57,632 nucleotides of DNA from Comamonadaceae bacterium (GTDB lineage Bacteria > Pseudomonadota > Gammaproteobacteria > Burkholderiales > Burkholderiaceae_C). A program made the position numbers and the translations under genes. The notes under the pieces were generated by a model, which had not been told where the DNA came from, searched no databases, and saw only the letters and a list, made by a program, of their open reading frames with translations. This document shows, in pieces, positions 19,358-27,984 of this stretch; within the stretch, counting starts at the first letter, position 1, and each line of letters opens with the position of its first letter. The stretch is taken from contig CANFPJ010000008.1 of NCBI GenBank assembly GCA_947448885.1, positions 1 to 57,632 of the forward strand. Reading direction: 5' to 3'.

Positions 19358-21763
19358 ATGTTGAGGGATCCGCCATCGTTGCTGGCATCGGCCAGTGAAC
19401 GCCAAAAACCCCAGGTCGAGTTGTCGCAGAACCAGGCTGCGCTGAAGTTGCTCGACGACCCACGTCAATGGCCCTTGTTTGGGCGCCAGACGGGTGAGCC
19501 GGGCGGGCCAGCGGCTGACGCCGGGCTGACGTGGGCGTCCCAGGTGGTGATTTCGGGCATGCACTGCGCGAGTTGTGCCCTGAACATTGAACAAGCCTTG
19601 GCGGCCCAGCCAGGGGTGATTTCGGCGCGTGTCGACGCCCACAGCCAGCGCGCAGAAGTGGTCTGGCGCAGCGACCAAACCCTGCCCTCGCGGTGGATGG
19701 GTGCCGTGGCCCAAGCGGGCTACCAAGCCTTGCCGGCGCATGACGCTGGCCGGCGCGCCGTGCGCGAAAAACAATCGCGCCAAGCCTTGTGGCAATGGCT
19801 GGTGGCGGGCTTTTGCATGATGCAAGTCATGATGTATTCGGTGCCGGTGTATGTGGCCGATCCGGGCGACATCAGCCCCGACATGCTGGCTTTGCTGCAT
19901 TGGGCCGGTTGGGTCTTGGCTTTGCCGGTGATGGTGTTTTCATCGGGCCCGTTTTGGCGCCAAGCCCTGAGCGATGTGCGCCAAGGCCGCATCGGCATGG
20001 ATGTGCCCGTGGTTTTAGGCATTGCCATCACCTTTGTGGTCAGCACTGCGGCCACCTGGGATCCCAGCGGGCCTTGGGGCGCTGAGGTGTATTTCGACTC
20101 ACTCACCATGTTTGTGTTTTTCTTGCTCACCGGCCGCTGGCTGGAGGGTCGCATGCGCGACCGCACGGCGGGCGCTTTGGACGCGCTGATGAACCGCTTG
20201 CCCGAGCAGGTCCAGCGGGTGAATGCGCAAGGTCTGCTCGATACCGTGGCCGCATCGGCATTGCAGGTGGGCGACACCGTGCGCATTGGCCCCGGTCAGG
20301 CCTTTCCCGCCGATGCCAGGGTGGTGCAAGGCAGCACCTGGGTTGAAGAGGCCTTGCTCACTGGTGAATCCAAACCGCTGGCCCGGCAGGTGAATGATCC
20401 GGTGCTGGCGGGGAGCCACAACCTGCGCCAAACCGTAGATGTGGTGGTGACCGCAGTGGGCGACGCCACGGTCTATGCCCAGACGGTGGCTTTGATGGCG
20501 TCGGCCGCCTTGAGCAAACCGCGCTTGGCACGCCTGGCCGATCGCTGGGCCAAGCCCTTTTTGTGGTTCGTGTTGCTGGCCGCCTTGGGCACGGCTGCAT
20601 GGTCGTGGTCATCAAGCCCAGGGCAGGCGCTGATGGTGGCTGTGGCGGTGTTGATCGTCACCTGCCCGTGTGCCTTGTCCTTGGCCACCCCGGCAGCGAT
20701 GCTGGCCGCCGCCGGAAACCTGGCCCGCCATGGCGTGTTGGTGCGCGATTTGCAATCGCTGGAAGCCATGGCCGAGGTTGACCTGGTGGTTTGGGACAAA
20801 ACCGGCACCTTGACCACCGACGCCCAAAGTGTGTTGCGCATCCACACCCCACAAGGCGCGGGTGTGCCCGATGCGCAAGGCCAATGGCCTCCGGCGTTAT
20901 TGGACGCCTGGTCTTTGGCCGCGGCATTGGCCCAGCACTCTTTGCACCCCATGTCACGAGCCTTGGACACCTTGGGAGCGGCGCATTGGCCCACCCGGTC
21001 GGTGTCCGAACACCCAGGACTTGGCTTGCAAGGAGAGGTTTGGTATGCAGGTCAATGGCAGCGTTGCGTGCTGGGCGCATGGTCGTTTGGACAAACCCAG
21101 ATGAGCAACCGCCTATCAGGCCAAGACAGAGCCGCAGCCCTGCAACCCATGGATGCGGGTGTGCATTTGTTTGATGAATCGGGTTGGGTGGCCAGCTTTG
21201 AAGTCAGCGAGACCTTGCGCACCGATGCCCCTCAGGTGATGCGCAGTTTGGCGACCATGGGCATGCAAATCCAGGTGCTGTCGGGCGACCGTCCCACTGC
21301 CGTGGCGGCCGTGGCACAGCGTTTGGGCTTGCGCCCAGATCAAGTCCGGGGCGGTATGAGTCCCCAAGACAAACTCGATCAGGTTCAGGCTTGGCAGAAG
21401 CAAGGACGGCGGGTGCTGGTGGTGGGGGATGGTTTCAACGACATGCCGGTTTTGGCCGCTGCCCATGCATCCATCGCCGTGGGCCAGGCCGTTCCTTTGG
21501 CGCGCTCGCGCAGCGACGCCGTGGTGCGCGGTGAACGTTTGTGGCCGGTGGTGCAAATGCTGGGTCTTGCGCGACGCACCATGGTGGTGGTGCGCCAAAA
21601 CCTGTGGTGGGCCGCGCTGTACAACGCCGTGTGCATCCCCCTGGCCGTGATCGGTTGGATGCCGGCATGGTTGGCGGGGGCTGGCATGGCCCTGAGCTCA
21701 TTGGCGGTGGTGTCTCACGCCTTGCAACTCGCGCGCGAGCGGGCGTTGTTGTCAGTGGACTGA
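19358..21763 (+). CDS. ccoI: Copper-translocating P-type ATPase for cbb3 oxidase assembly
   Basis: An 801-residue P1B-type ATPase that exports Cu(I) for insertion into cbb3 oxidase. An N-terminal metal-binding domain with GMHCASC (about residue 66) is followed by membrane helices, the LLTGESKP actuator loop, the TCPCALS CPC motif (about 434), the DKTGTLT phosphorylation site (about 480), an HP motif (LHPMS) and GDGFNDMP. Adjacent ccoS and ccoNOQP identify it as the CcoI branch. The start is uncertain: 19358 is the only in-frame ATG before the metal-binding domain and lacks a clear ribosome site. Confidence 0.93.
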   Translation: MLRDPPSLLASASERQKPQVELSQNQAALKLLDDPRQWPLFGRQTGEPGGPAADAGLTWASQVVISGMHCASCALNIEQALAAQPGVISARVDAHSQRAEVVWRSDQTLPSRWMGAVAQAGYQALPAHDAGRRAVREKQSRQALWQWLVAGFCMMQVMMYSVPVYVADPGDISPDMLALLHWAGWVLALPVMVFSSGPFWRQALSDVRQGRIGMDVPVVLGIAITFVVSTAATWDPSGPWGAEVYFDSLTMFVFFLLTGRWLEGRMRDRTAGALDALMNRLPEQVQRVNAQGLLDTVAASALQVGDTVRIGPGQAFPADARVVQGSTWVEEALLTGESKPLARQVNDPVLAGSHNLRQTVDVVVTAVGDATVYAQTVALMASAALSKPRLARLADRWAKPFLWFVLLAALGTAAWSWSSSPGQALMVAVAVLIVTCPCALSLATPAAMLAAAGNLARHGVLVRDLQSLEAMAEVDLVVWDKTGTLTTDAQSVLRIHTPQGAGVPDAQGQWPPALLDAWSLAAALAQHSLHPMSRALDTLGAAHWPTRSVSEHPGLGLQGEVWYAGQWQRCVLGAWSFGQTQMSNRLSGQDRAAALQPMDAGVHLFDESGWVASFEVSETLRTDAPQVMRSLATMGMQIQVLSGDRPTAVAAVAQRLGLRPDQVRGGMSPQDKLDQVQAWQKQGRRVLVVGDGFNDMPVLAAAHASIAVGQAVPLARSRSDAVVRGERLWPVVQMLGLARRTMVVVRQNLWWAALYNAVCIPLAVIGWMPAWLAGAGMALSSLAVVSHALQLARERALLSVD

Positions 21764-21774
21764 AAGGCTTCAAC

Positions 21775-21912
21775 ATGGACATTTTGTTTTTGCTCATCCC
21801 CTTGTCGGTGGCCTTGGTCTTGTTGATCTTGGCCGGGCTGTGGTGGGCCATTCACACCGGGCAATTCGAGTCCATTGAGCAAGAAGGTGAGCGAATTTTG
21901 CGCAACGATTGA
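21775..21912 (+). CDS. ccoS: cbb3-type oxidase assembly protein CcoS
   Basis: A 45-residue single-helix membrane protein starting [17 protein letters not shown] and ending in a short soluble tail with [13 protein letters not shown], the CcoS/FixS signature. CcoS is needed for the copper and heme cofactors of CcoN to be inserted. It starts 11 bases after the ccoI stop, and an FNR box overlaps its last codon and stop. Confidence 0.92.
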   Translation: MDILFLLIPLSVALVLLILAGLWWAIHTGQFESIEQEGERILRND

Positions 21913-21922
21913 TCTGCATCAA
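21909..21922. promoter_or_regulatory. FNR/ANR box upstream of ccoN
   Basis: TTGATCTGCATCAA is a perfect match to TTGAT-N4-ATCAA and overlaps the last base of the final sense codon and the TGA of ccoS. At the class II spacing (centre at -41.5) the start of transcription would be at about 21957, leaving a leader of some 23 bases before the ccoN ATG at 21980. This is the expected oxygen-limitation promoter of the ccoNOQP operon. Confidence 0.88.
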
Positions 21923-21979
21923 GGCGTTAAAAGCCCAGGCCAGCCACACTGGCAGCGCGGTTTTCAAGAGGTTTATGAC

Positions 21980-23413
21980 ATGAATCAACAACAAATCACA
22001 ACGGCATACAGCGACACGGCAGTGAGGCAGTTTTCCATCATGGCCGTCGTTTGGGGCGTGGTCGGCATGTTGGTGGGGGTGATCATCGCCGCCCAACTGG
22101 CTTGGCCCGAATTGAACTTTGGCATCCCCTGGCTGAGCTACGGCCGCCTCAGGCCCTTGCACACCAATGCAGTGATTTTTGCATTTGGTGGTTGTGCTTT
22201 GTTTGCCACCAGTTACTACGTGGTGCAGCGCACCGGGCAAACCCGGTTGTTTGCCCCCCGGTTGGCGGCGTTCACTTTTTGGGGGTGGCAAGCGGTCATC
22301 GTTGCGGCGGCCATCAGTTTGCCCCTGGGTTACACCAGCGGCAAAGAATATGCCGAACTCGAGTGGCCCATCGACATCTTGATCACCCTGGTCTGGGTGT
22401 CCTATGCCGTGGTGTTTTTTGGCACCGTGGGGCAACGCAAGGTCAAACACATTTATGTGGCCAATTGGTTTTATGGTGCCTTCATCCTGGCCGTGGCGGT
22501 GCTGCACTTGGTCAACAGCGCAGCCGTGCCAGCGGGTTGGATGAAGTCGTATTCAGCCTACGCCGGTGTGCAAGACGCCATGATTCAGTGGTGGTATGGC
22601 CACAATGCGGTGGGCTTTTTCTTGACCGCCGGTTTTTTGGGCATGATGTATTACTTCATCCCCAAACAAGCCGAGCGGCCGGTGTATTCATACCGCCTGT
22701 CGATCGTTCACTTCTGGGCCCTGATCTTCACGTACATGTGGGCCGGCCCGCACCATTTGCACTACACCGCCTTGCCCGACTGGACGCAATCTTTGGGCAT
22801 GGCTTTTTCGTTGATTTTGTTGGCACCGAGTTGGGGCGGCATGATCAATGGCGTGATGACCTTGTCGGGCGCTTGGCACAAACTGCGCGATGACCCCATC
22901 TTGCGCTTCTTGATCGTGTCCTTGTCCTTTTACGGCATGAGCACCTTTGAAGGGCCCATGATGTCGATCAAAACGGTCAATGCTTTGTCCCATTACACCG
23001 ACTGGACCGTGGGCCATGTGCACTCAGGTGCTTTGGGTTGGGTGGGGCTGGTGTCCATGGGTGCGCTTTATTTCTTGATTCCCAAGTTGTTTGGGCAGAA
23101 AAAAATGCACAGCATCCCAGCCATTGAACTGCACTTTTGGATGGCCACCGTCGGCATTGTGTTGTACATCGCCGCCATGTGGATCGCTGGTGTGATGCAA
23201 GGGCTGATGTGGCGTGCGGTCAACGACGATGGCACCTTGACCTATACCTTTGTGGAAAGCGTCAAAGCCACTTACCCCTATTACGTGGTTCGCTTTTTGG
23301 GCGGCTTGTTGTACCTCGGCGGCATGTTGGTCATGCTCTGGAACGTGGTCATGACCGCGTGGCAGGGCAAGGCCCCTGTGGTGAACATCCCAGCCCCCAT
23401 CGCCCACGCTTGA
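21980..23413 (+). CDS. ccoN: cbb3 cytochrome c oxidase subunit I
   Basis: A 477-residue heme-copper oxidase catalytic subunit carrying heme b, heme b3 and CuB. Visible are the [12 protein letters not shown] heme region, the first CuB histidine in [13 protein letters not shown], the active-site tyrosine six residues before the CuB histidine pair in [12 protein letters not shown], and the distal [13 protein letters not shown] heme ligands. This tyrosine placement is specific to C-type oxidases. The frame is open upstream into ccoS; the ATG at 21980 with AAGAGGT ahead gives the family start. Confidence 0.97.
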   Translation: MNQQQITTAYSDTAVRQFSIMAVVWGVVGMLVGVIIAAQLAWPELNFGIPWLSYGRLRPLHTNAVIFAFGGCALFATSYYVVQRTGQTRLFAPRLAAFTFWGWQAVIVAAAISLPLGYTSGKEYAELEWPIDILITLVWVSYAVVFFGTVGQRKVKHIYVANWFYGAFILAVAVLHLVNSAAVPAGWMKSYSAYAGVQDAMIQWWYGHNAVGFFLTAGFLGMMYYFIPKQAERPVYSYRLSIVHFWALIFTYMWAGPHHLHYTALPDWTQSLGMAFSLILLAPSWGGMINGVMTLSGAWHKLRDDPILRFLIVSLSFYGMSTFEGPMMSIKTVNALSHYTDWTVGHVHSGALGWVGLVSMGALYFLIPKLFGQKKMHSIPAIELHFWMATVGIVLYIAAMWIAGVMQGLMWRAVNDDGTLTYTFVESVKATYPYYVVRFLGGLLYLGGMLVMLWNVVMTAWQGKAPVVNIPAPIAHA

Positions 23414-23422
23414 GGAGAGACC

Positions 23423-24046
23423 ATGAGCAACAAACCTGAATCTGGCTTTACCCACGAGAAAATCGAAACCAATAACCTGTTGATGGTGGTGCTGATCCTG
23501 TTGGTGATCGCAGTGGGCGGCATGGTGGAAATCATCCCGCTGTTCTTTCAAAAGTCCACCACCCAACCCATCGAAGGCGTGCAGCCCTACACCGCTTTGC
23601 AATTGGCCGGGCGTGACGTGTACGTGCGTGAAGGTTGCTACAACTGCCATTCGCAAATGATTCGGCCGCTGCGTGCCGAAACCCTGCGCTACGGCCACTA
23701 CTCGGTGGCGGGTGAATTTGTCTACGACCACCCCTTCCAGTGGGGCAGCAAGCGCACCGGCCCCGACCTGCACCGGGTGGGTGGCAAATACAGCGATGAG
23801 TGGCACCGCATCCACTTCCACAACCCGCGCGATGTGGTGCCCGAGTCGAACATGCCAGCCTATCCCTGGTTGGAGAAATCCCTGGTGGACGCGGTTGCCA
23901 TGCCGGCCCACATGACGGCCTTGCGCCGGGTCGGTGTGCCTTACAGCGATGCAGAAATTGCCCAGGCCAGCCAGGACGTGCAGGGCAAGACCGATTTGGA
24001 CGCCTTGATCGCCTATTTGCAGGCCATGGGCCGCGCTTTGAAGTAA
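23423..24046 (+). CDS. ccoO: cbb3 cytochrome c oxidase subunit II (monoheme c)
   Basis: A 207-residue membrane-anchored cytochrome c. One N-terminal helix (about residues 19-40) is followed by the periplasmic domain with the heme c site CYNCH at about residues 72-76 and a methionine ligand probably in the ESNMPAYPW stretch. It starts nine bases after the ccoN stop with AGGAGAG ahead. Normal family length. Confidence 0.97.
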   Translation: MSNKPESGFTHEKIETNNLLMVVLILLVIAVGGMVEIIPLFFQKSTTQPIEGVQPYTALQLAGRDVYVREGCYNCHSQMIRPLRAETLRYGHYSVAGEFVYDHPFQWGSKRTGPDLHRVGGKYSDEWHRIHFHNPRDVVPESNMPAYPWLEKSLVDAVAMPAHMTALRRVGVPYSDAEIAQASQDVQGKTDLDALIAYLQAMGRALK

Positions 24047-24058
24047 GGAAGAAAAGCC

Positions 24059-24196
24059 ATGGACATCACCGTTTTGAGAATAGCCACCACCGTGTTGGGC
24101 TTTGTTTGTTTTCTGGCCATCGTGGTCTGGGTGATGGACAGGCGCAAAACCCAAGCGTTTGAACAAGCCGCCCAACTGCCTTTTTTGGGTGATTGA
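24059..24196 (+). CDS. ccoQ: cbb3 oxidase small subunit CcoQ
   Basis: A 45-residue single-helix protein (MDITVLRIATTVLGFVCFLA...) ending in the polar tail EQAAQLPFLGD. CcoQ/FixQ stabilises association of CcoP with the CcoNO core. It lies in the canonical place between ccoO and ccoP, with a purine-rich AAGGAAGAAAAG ahead of the ATG. Assignment is by position, size and topology. Confidence 0.88.
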   Translation: MDITVLRIATTVLGFVCFLAIVVWVMDRRKTQAFEQAAQLPFLGD

Positions 24197-24207
24197 GGAG
24201 TCCGCAC

Positions 24208-25122
24208 ATGAGTGATTTTGTCCATTCTTTTTGGTCCAGTTATATCGCTTGGATCACCTTGGCCGGTATCTTGGCCTGTGTGGTGTTGTTGTGGTTGACC
24301 TCGCGCAATGCGCACTCAGGCTCCGCCGACAACACCACCGGTCACGTCTGGGATGAGGACTTGCGCGAAATGAACAACCCTTTGCCCCTGTGGTGGGTGG
24401 GTTTGTTTGTCATCACCATTGTGTTTGCTTTGTTTTATTTGACCCTGTACCCCGGCTTGGGCAGCAGTGAGGGCAGCTTGACGTGGACCTCTGAGAAGCA
24501 GTACCAACAAGAGTTGGATCAAGCCAATGCCGACTTGGCACCTTTGTATGCCCGTTTTGATGCCATGGCCCCAGAGCAAGTCGCCCGGGACCCGCAGGCG
24601 CGGCACATTGGCGAGCATTTGTTTTTGAACAACTGTGCGCAATGCCACGGTTCAGATGCCCGCGGTACCAAGGGCTTTCCCAATTTGACCGATGCCGACT
24701 GGTTATACGGTGGCAGCCCAGAGCAAATTCGCGCCAGCATCACCTTGGGGCGCCAAGGCCAAATGCCGCCCATGGCGGCTGCTGTGGGCTCGCCTGAAGA
24801 TGTCAAAAACTTGGCCCACCATGTGCTGAGCTTGTCGGGTTCACCGCACGACTCTTTGCGGGCTGCTTTGGGCAAAGGCAAGTTTGGCGCTTGCGCGGCC
24901 TGTCATGGTGCCGATGCCAAAGGCAATCAGGCCTTGGGCGCACCCAACTTGACCGACAAGGTGTGGCTGCATGGTTGGGGTGAGGAGGCAATTGTGACCA
25001 TGGTCACCCAGGGCAAACTCAACCAGATGCCGGCACAAGAGGGGCGACTGACTGCTTCGCAAATCCATGTCTTGAGTGCTTATGTGTGGGGCCTGTCCCA
25101 ACCCGCCACCCAGAAACCTTGA
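24208..25122 (+). CDS. ccoP: cbb3 cytochrome c oxidase subunit III (diheme c)
   Basis: A 304-residue diheme cytochrome c. The N-terminus has two membrane helices, and the periplasmic part has two class I cytochrome c domains with CAQCH near residue 142 and CAACH near residue 228. Electrons pass from soluble cytochrome c through CcoP and CcoO to CcoN. The start at 24208 (MSDFVHSFW) is 11 bases after the ccoQ stop. Confidence 0.96.
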   Translation: MSDFVHSFWSSYIAWITLAGILACVVLLWLTSRNAHSGSADNTTGHVWDEDLREMNNPLPLWWVGLFVITIVFALFYLTLYPGLGSSEGSLTWTSEKQYQQELDQANADLAPLYARFDAMAPEQVARDPQARHIGEHLFLNNCAQCHGSDARGTKGFPNLTDADWLYGGSPEQIRASITLGRQGQMPPMAAAVGSPEDVKNLAHHVLSLSGSPHDSLRAALGKGKFGACAACHGADAKGNQALGAPNLTDKVWLHGWGEEAIVTMVTQGKLNQMPAQEGRLTASQIHVLSAYVWGLSQPATQKP

Positions 25123-25150
25123 CCCCTTTGGGTGATCGGCCAGACGCGCC

Positions 25151-26569
25151 ATGTTGAATCCGGTTCGCAAAGTTTTCCCCATCCATGCCGTGGACGACGT
25201 GGGCACATCGCTGTACGCGCCCACACCCAAAATCTATCCCCGCTCGGTGCAAGGGCGGTTTGCCCATTGGCGTTGGGCATTGGTGTGGCTGACCCAGTTG
25301 GTCTTTTATGGTTTGCCTTGGCTGGAATGGGGCCAACGCCAAGCGGTGTTGTTCGACTTGGGGGCTCGGCGGTTTTATGTGTTTGGCTTGGTGCTGTATC
25401 CGCAGGATTTCATCTACCTCACCGCTTTGCTGGTGATATCGGCCTTGTCCTTGTTTTTGTTCACCGCGGTGGCCGGGCGGCTGTGGTGTGGCTATGCATG
25501 CCCGCAAACGGTTTACAGCGAAATATTCATGTGGATCGAGCGCAAAGTCGAAGGCGATCGAAGTGCCCGCATGCGCTTGGATGCAGGGGACTTTAGCCTC
25601 GAACGCTTGGTCAAGAAGTGGTACAAGCACATCATCTGGTTGGGCTTGGCGATGTGGACCGGTTTCACCTTTGTCGGCTATTTCACCCCCATCCAATCTT
25701 TGGGGCTTGAGTTTTTGCAAACCCGCATGACTTCGTGGGAAGTCTTTTGGGTTTTCTTCTATGGTTTGGCCACTTATGGCAATGCAGGTTTCATGCGTGA
25801 GCAGGTGTGCAAATACATGTGCCCTTATGCGCGTTTTCAAAGCGCCATGTTTGACGCCGATACCCTGATCGTGACCTATGACGCCCAGCGGGGTGAACCC
25901 AGAGGTCGGCACACCGCAATGGCTGAAGTCCATCGCAGCACGGGTGATTGCATCGATTGCAGCTTGTGCGTGCAAGTGTGTCCGACCGGCATCGACATTC
26001 GCCAGGGTTTGCAGTACGAGTGCATTGGCTGTGGCGCCTGTGCCGATGTGTGTGATACGGTCATGGACAAGGTGGGCAGCGCCCGGGGTTTGGTGCGCTA
26101 TGCGACCCAAAATGCGATCCAAAAGGGTTGGGGCACCGCACAGATATGGCGACGCGTGATGCGCTGGCGGGTGGGAATTTACACCGGTGTTTTGCTGGCA
26201 TTGGTGATCGGCTTGGGGGTCAGCTTGGCCCTGCGGTCTCCCTTCAGGGTGGACATCGTGCGCGACCGCACCACCTTGTCGCGCATCACCGAATACGGCA
26301 CTTTGCAAAACGTTTATCGCCTGCAAATCATGAACGCCACCGAACACAGCAGCGACTACCAAGTCTCGGTTAGGGGACTGTATGGCATTGAGTTGCGTGA
26401 CAAAGACCCGATCCATGTCGAGGCCGCCCAAGCGCGCTGGGTGGTGGTGCATGTGGACGTGCCTTATGGATCTGGTGAAGCCGGATCGCACAAAATTTGG
26501 TTTGACATCGATGACCCCCACAATGGCAAAAAAGTGGTGGAAGCATCGGTATTTTTGATTCCCAGGTAA
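25151..26569 (+). CDS. ccoG: Cytochrome c oxidase accessory protein CcoG
   Basis: A 472-residue membrane Fe-S protein (RdxA/FixG), reported in other bacteria to reduce Cu(II) to Cu(I) for oxidase maturation. After a soluble N-terminus and a helix come a CGYACPQTVYSEIFMWIERK segment, further helices, and two cluster motifs CIDCSLCVQVCP and CIGCGACADVC. The C-terminal 100 residues are an Ig-like domain typical of FixG. It follows ccoP after 28 bases. Confidence 0.95.
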   Translation: MLNPVRKVFPIHAVDDVGTSLYAPTPKIYPRSVQGRFAHWRWALVWLTQLVFYGLPWLEWGQRQAVLFDLGARRFYVFGLVLYPQDFIYLTALLVISALSLFLFTAVAGRLWCGYACPQTVYSEIFMWIERKVEGDRSARMRLDAGDFSLERLVKKWYKHIIWLGLAMWTGFTFVGYFTPIQSLGLEFLQTRMTSWEVFWVFFYGLATYGNAGFMREQVCKYMCPYARFQSAMFDADTLIVTYDAQRGEPRGRHTAMAEVHRSTGDCIDCSLCVQVCPTGIDIRQGLQYECIGCGACADVCDTVMDKVGSARGLVRYATQNAIQKGWGTAQIWRRVMRWRVGIYTGVLLALVIGLGVSLALRSPFRVDIVRDRTTLSRITEYGTLQNVYRLQIMNATEHSSDYQVSVRGLYGIELRDKDPIHVEAAQARWVVVHVDVPYGSGEAGSHKIWFDIDDPHNGKKVVEASVFLIPR

Positions 26570-26585
26570 CACCAAGAGGCAAGCC

Positions 26586-26849
26586 ATGAACAAAACAAAT
26601 GAATCCCCTGCAATGGCCTGGTGGCGCTATGGCCATGTGTGGTTGGTGGTGTTGGGGCCGGCCGTGGTGGTGGTGGCCTCGTTGTACACCGGTCTTTTGG
26701 CTTTGCGCGGGGCGGACGTGGTGATGGACCACCCCAACCAAATCAGAGCCTCTGTGGCACAGCGCGCCCTGGTGCCGGCCCACCAAGCCCGCAATCATGC
26801 GGCCACCCCCTCTGTGCCCGGGCCTGTGCCCACCGCACCCGCACAGTGA
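26586..26849 (+). CDS. ccoH: FixH/CcoH family protein, short form
   Basis: An 87-residue protein with one N-terminal membrane helix (about residues 18-40) and a short Ala/Pro-rich tail. Place, topology and the W-W-R-Y...GP-VVV start resemble FixH/CcoH, the helper that stays with the cbb3 complex during assembly. It is much shorter than FixH of rhizobia (about 150-170 residues), lacking most of the periplasmic domain. The name rests mainly on context. Confidence 0.65.
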   Translation: MNKTNESPAMAWWRYGHVWLVVLGPAVVVVASLYTGLLALRGADVVMDHPNQIRASVAQRALVPAHQARNHAATPSVPGPVPTAPAQ

Positions 26850-26871
26850 CCCGATACACCAGGAGCCTTCC

Positions 26872-27153
26872 ATGTGGAAAATGAATTTGATGTGGGTCTT
26901 GTGGCCCGCATTTTTGGCCGCCGGCGTGTTGGAGATGCTGGTGTTTGCCGTCATCGACCCCGAGGACCTGCGCTGGATGGGGCAGTCTCTGGCGTGGCCC
27001 AGGCAAGCCGTCTACAGCGTGGGATTTTTTGTGTTGTGGGGATTGACCGCCATCGCCAGCAGTTTGAGCTTGATGCTCAGCCGCTCCACTGAATCGGTCA
27101 ACTCGGCGGGGGAGGCGGCGATGCGAGCGGATGAACACCGGCCATCGGCCTGA
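26872..27153 (+). CDS. Small two-helix membrane protein of the cbb3 cluster
   Basis: A 93-residue protein I cannot assign to a named family. It starts MWKMNLMWVLWPAFLAAGVLEMLVF, has two predicted helices (about 6-27 and 44-65) separated by a short loop with DPEDLRW, and ends in a polar Ser/Glu-rich tail. AGGAG at 26861-26865 supports the start. It lies 22 bases after the ccoH-like gene in the same direction and converges on the fnr gene, so it is probably the last gene of the ccoGH unit. A role in oxidase assembly is inferred from position only. Confidence 0.75.
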   Translation: MWKMNLMWVLWPAFLAAGVLEMLVFAVIDPEDLRWMGQSLAWPRQAVYSVGFFVLWGLTAIASSLSLMLSRSTESVNSAGEAAMRADEHRPSA

Positions 27154-27168
27154 ACTGCGGCGAAGATC

Positions 27169-27888
27169 TCAGACGCAAGCGCCAGCGTTGACAATTTGTT
27201 GCAATGCCTGGGAGTCCAAAATTTGTACATGCCGTTGCTTGACCTCGATGCTGCCTTCCTCGGCAAACTTGGAAAAAGTGCGGCTCACGGTTTCAAGCTT
27301 CAAGCCCAGGTAGCTGCCAATTTCTTCGCGGGTCATGCGCAAAACCAGTTCGGTGCGTGAAAAGCCCCGGGCGTGCAGCCTTTGCACCATGTTCAGCAAA
27401 AACGCAGCCAAGCGCTCCTCGGCACGCATGCTGCCCAAAAGCAACATCACGCCGTGTTCGCGCACGATTTCACGGCTCATGATTTTGTGCACATGGTGTT
27501 GCAACGCCTTGACCTCGCGCGACAAATGCTCAATTTGGTCAAACGGCATGACGCACACCTCGGCATCTTCCAGGGCCACGGCATTGCAGGTGTGGTGGTC
27601 GCTGACGATGCCGTCCAGGCCCATGATTTCGCCGGCCATTTGAAAACCGGTGACTTGTTCGCGCCCGTCCTCGGTGGCCACACAGGTTTTGAAAAACCCG
27701 GTGCGGATGGCATACAAGGCGTTGAAGCTGTCGCCATCGCTGAATAAATTGGCGCCGCGTTTGATTTTGCGCTTGGTCTGGACCACTTCTTCGATGCGGA
27801 TCAGATCCTGATCGCTCAATCCCACCGGCATGCACAGCTCGCGCAAATTGCAGTTGGAACAAGCGACTTTGATGGCGGATGGGTTCAT
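27169..27888 (-). CDS. fnr: FNR/ANR-type oxygen-sensing transcription regulator
   Basis: A 239-residue CRP/FNR family regulator. The cysteines that hold an oxygen-labile [4Fe-4S] cluster are in place: C10, C13, C19 and C101 (E. coli FNR uses 20, 23, 29 and 122). The C-terminal winged helix has the recognition helix LKLETVSRTFSKF with the E-x2-SR residues that read TTGAT half sites. When oxygen is low it should dimerise and bind the boxes at 19310, 21909 and possibly 27920. It is divergent from hemN, as in several proteobacteria. Confidence 0.95.
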   Translation of the reverse strand: MNPSAIKVACSNCNLRELCMPVGLSDQDLIRIEEVVQTKRKIKRGANLFSDGDSFNALYAIRTGFFKTCVATEDGREQVTGFQMAGEIMGLDGIVSDHHTCNAVALEDAEVCVMPFDQIEHLSREVKALQHHVHKIMSREIVREHGVMLLLGSMRAEERLAAFLLNMVQRLHARGFSRTELVLRMTREEIGSYLGLKLETVSRTFSKFAEEGSIEVKQRHVQILDSQALQQIVNAGACV

Positions 27889-27919
27889 GGGTACGACCTG
27901 TTTAGATGAACAACAAACC

Positions 27920-27933
27920 TTGATTCAACGCAA
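27920..27933. promoter_or_regulatory. Degenerate FNR box between fnr and hemN
   Basis: TTGATTCAACGCAA has a perfect left half site but only three of five matches in the right one. It lies 31 bases upstream of the fnr start and about 52 bases before the hemN ATG. Class II spacing would put the hemN TSS near 27968-27970, consistent with a CATTAT -10 candidate at 27958-27963. For fnr, the same site would overlap its promoter and could serve autoregulation. Confidence 0.5.
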
Positions 27934-27984
27934 AGTCAAAAATGAGCCTTTGGGGCACATTATCTTCCTCAGAGAGGATTGTTG

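Noticed and set aside
23024..24175. A 383-codon minus-strand frame
   Set aside because: Antisense to ccoN/ccoO/ccoQ; composition is that of a reversed membrane-protein gene.
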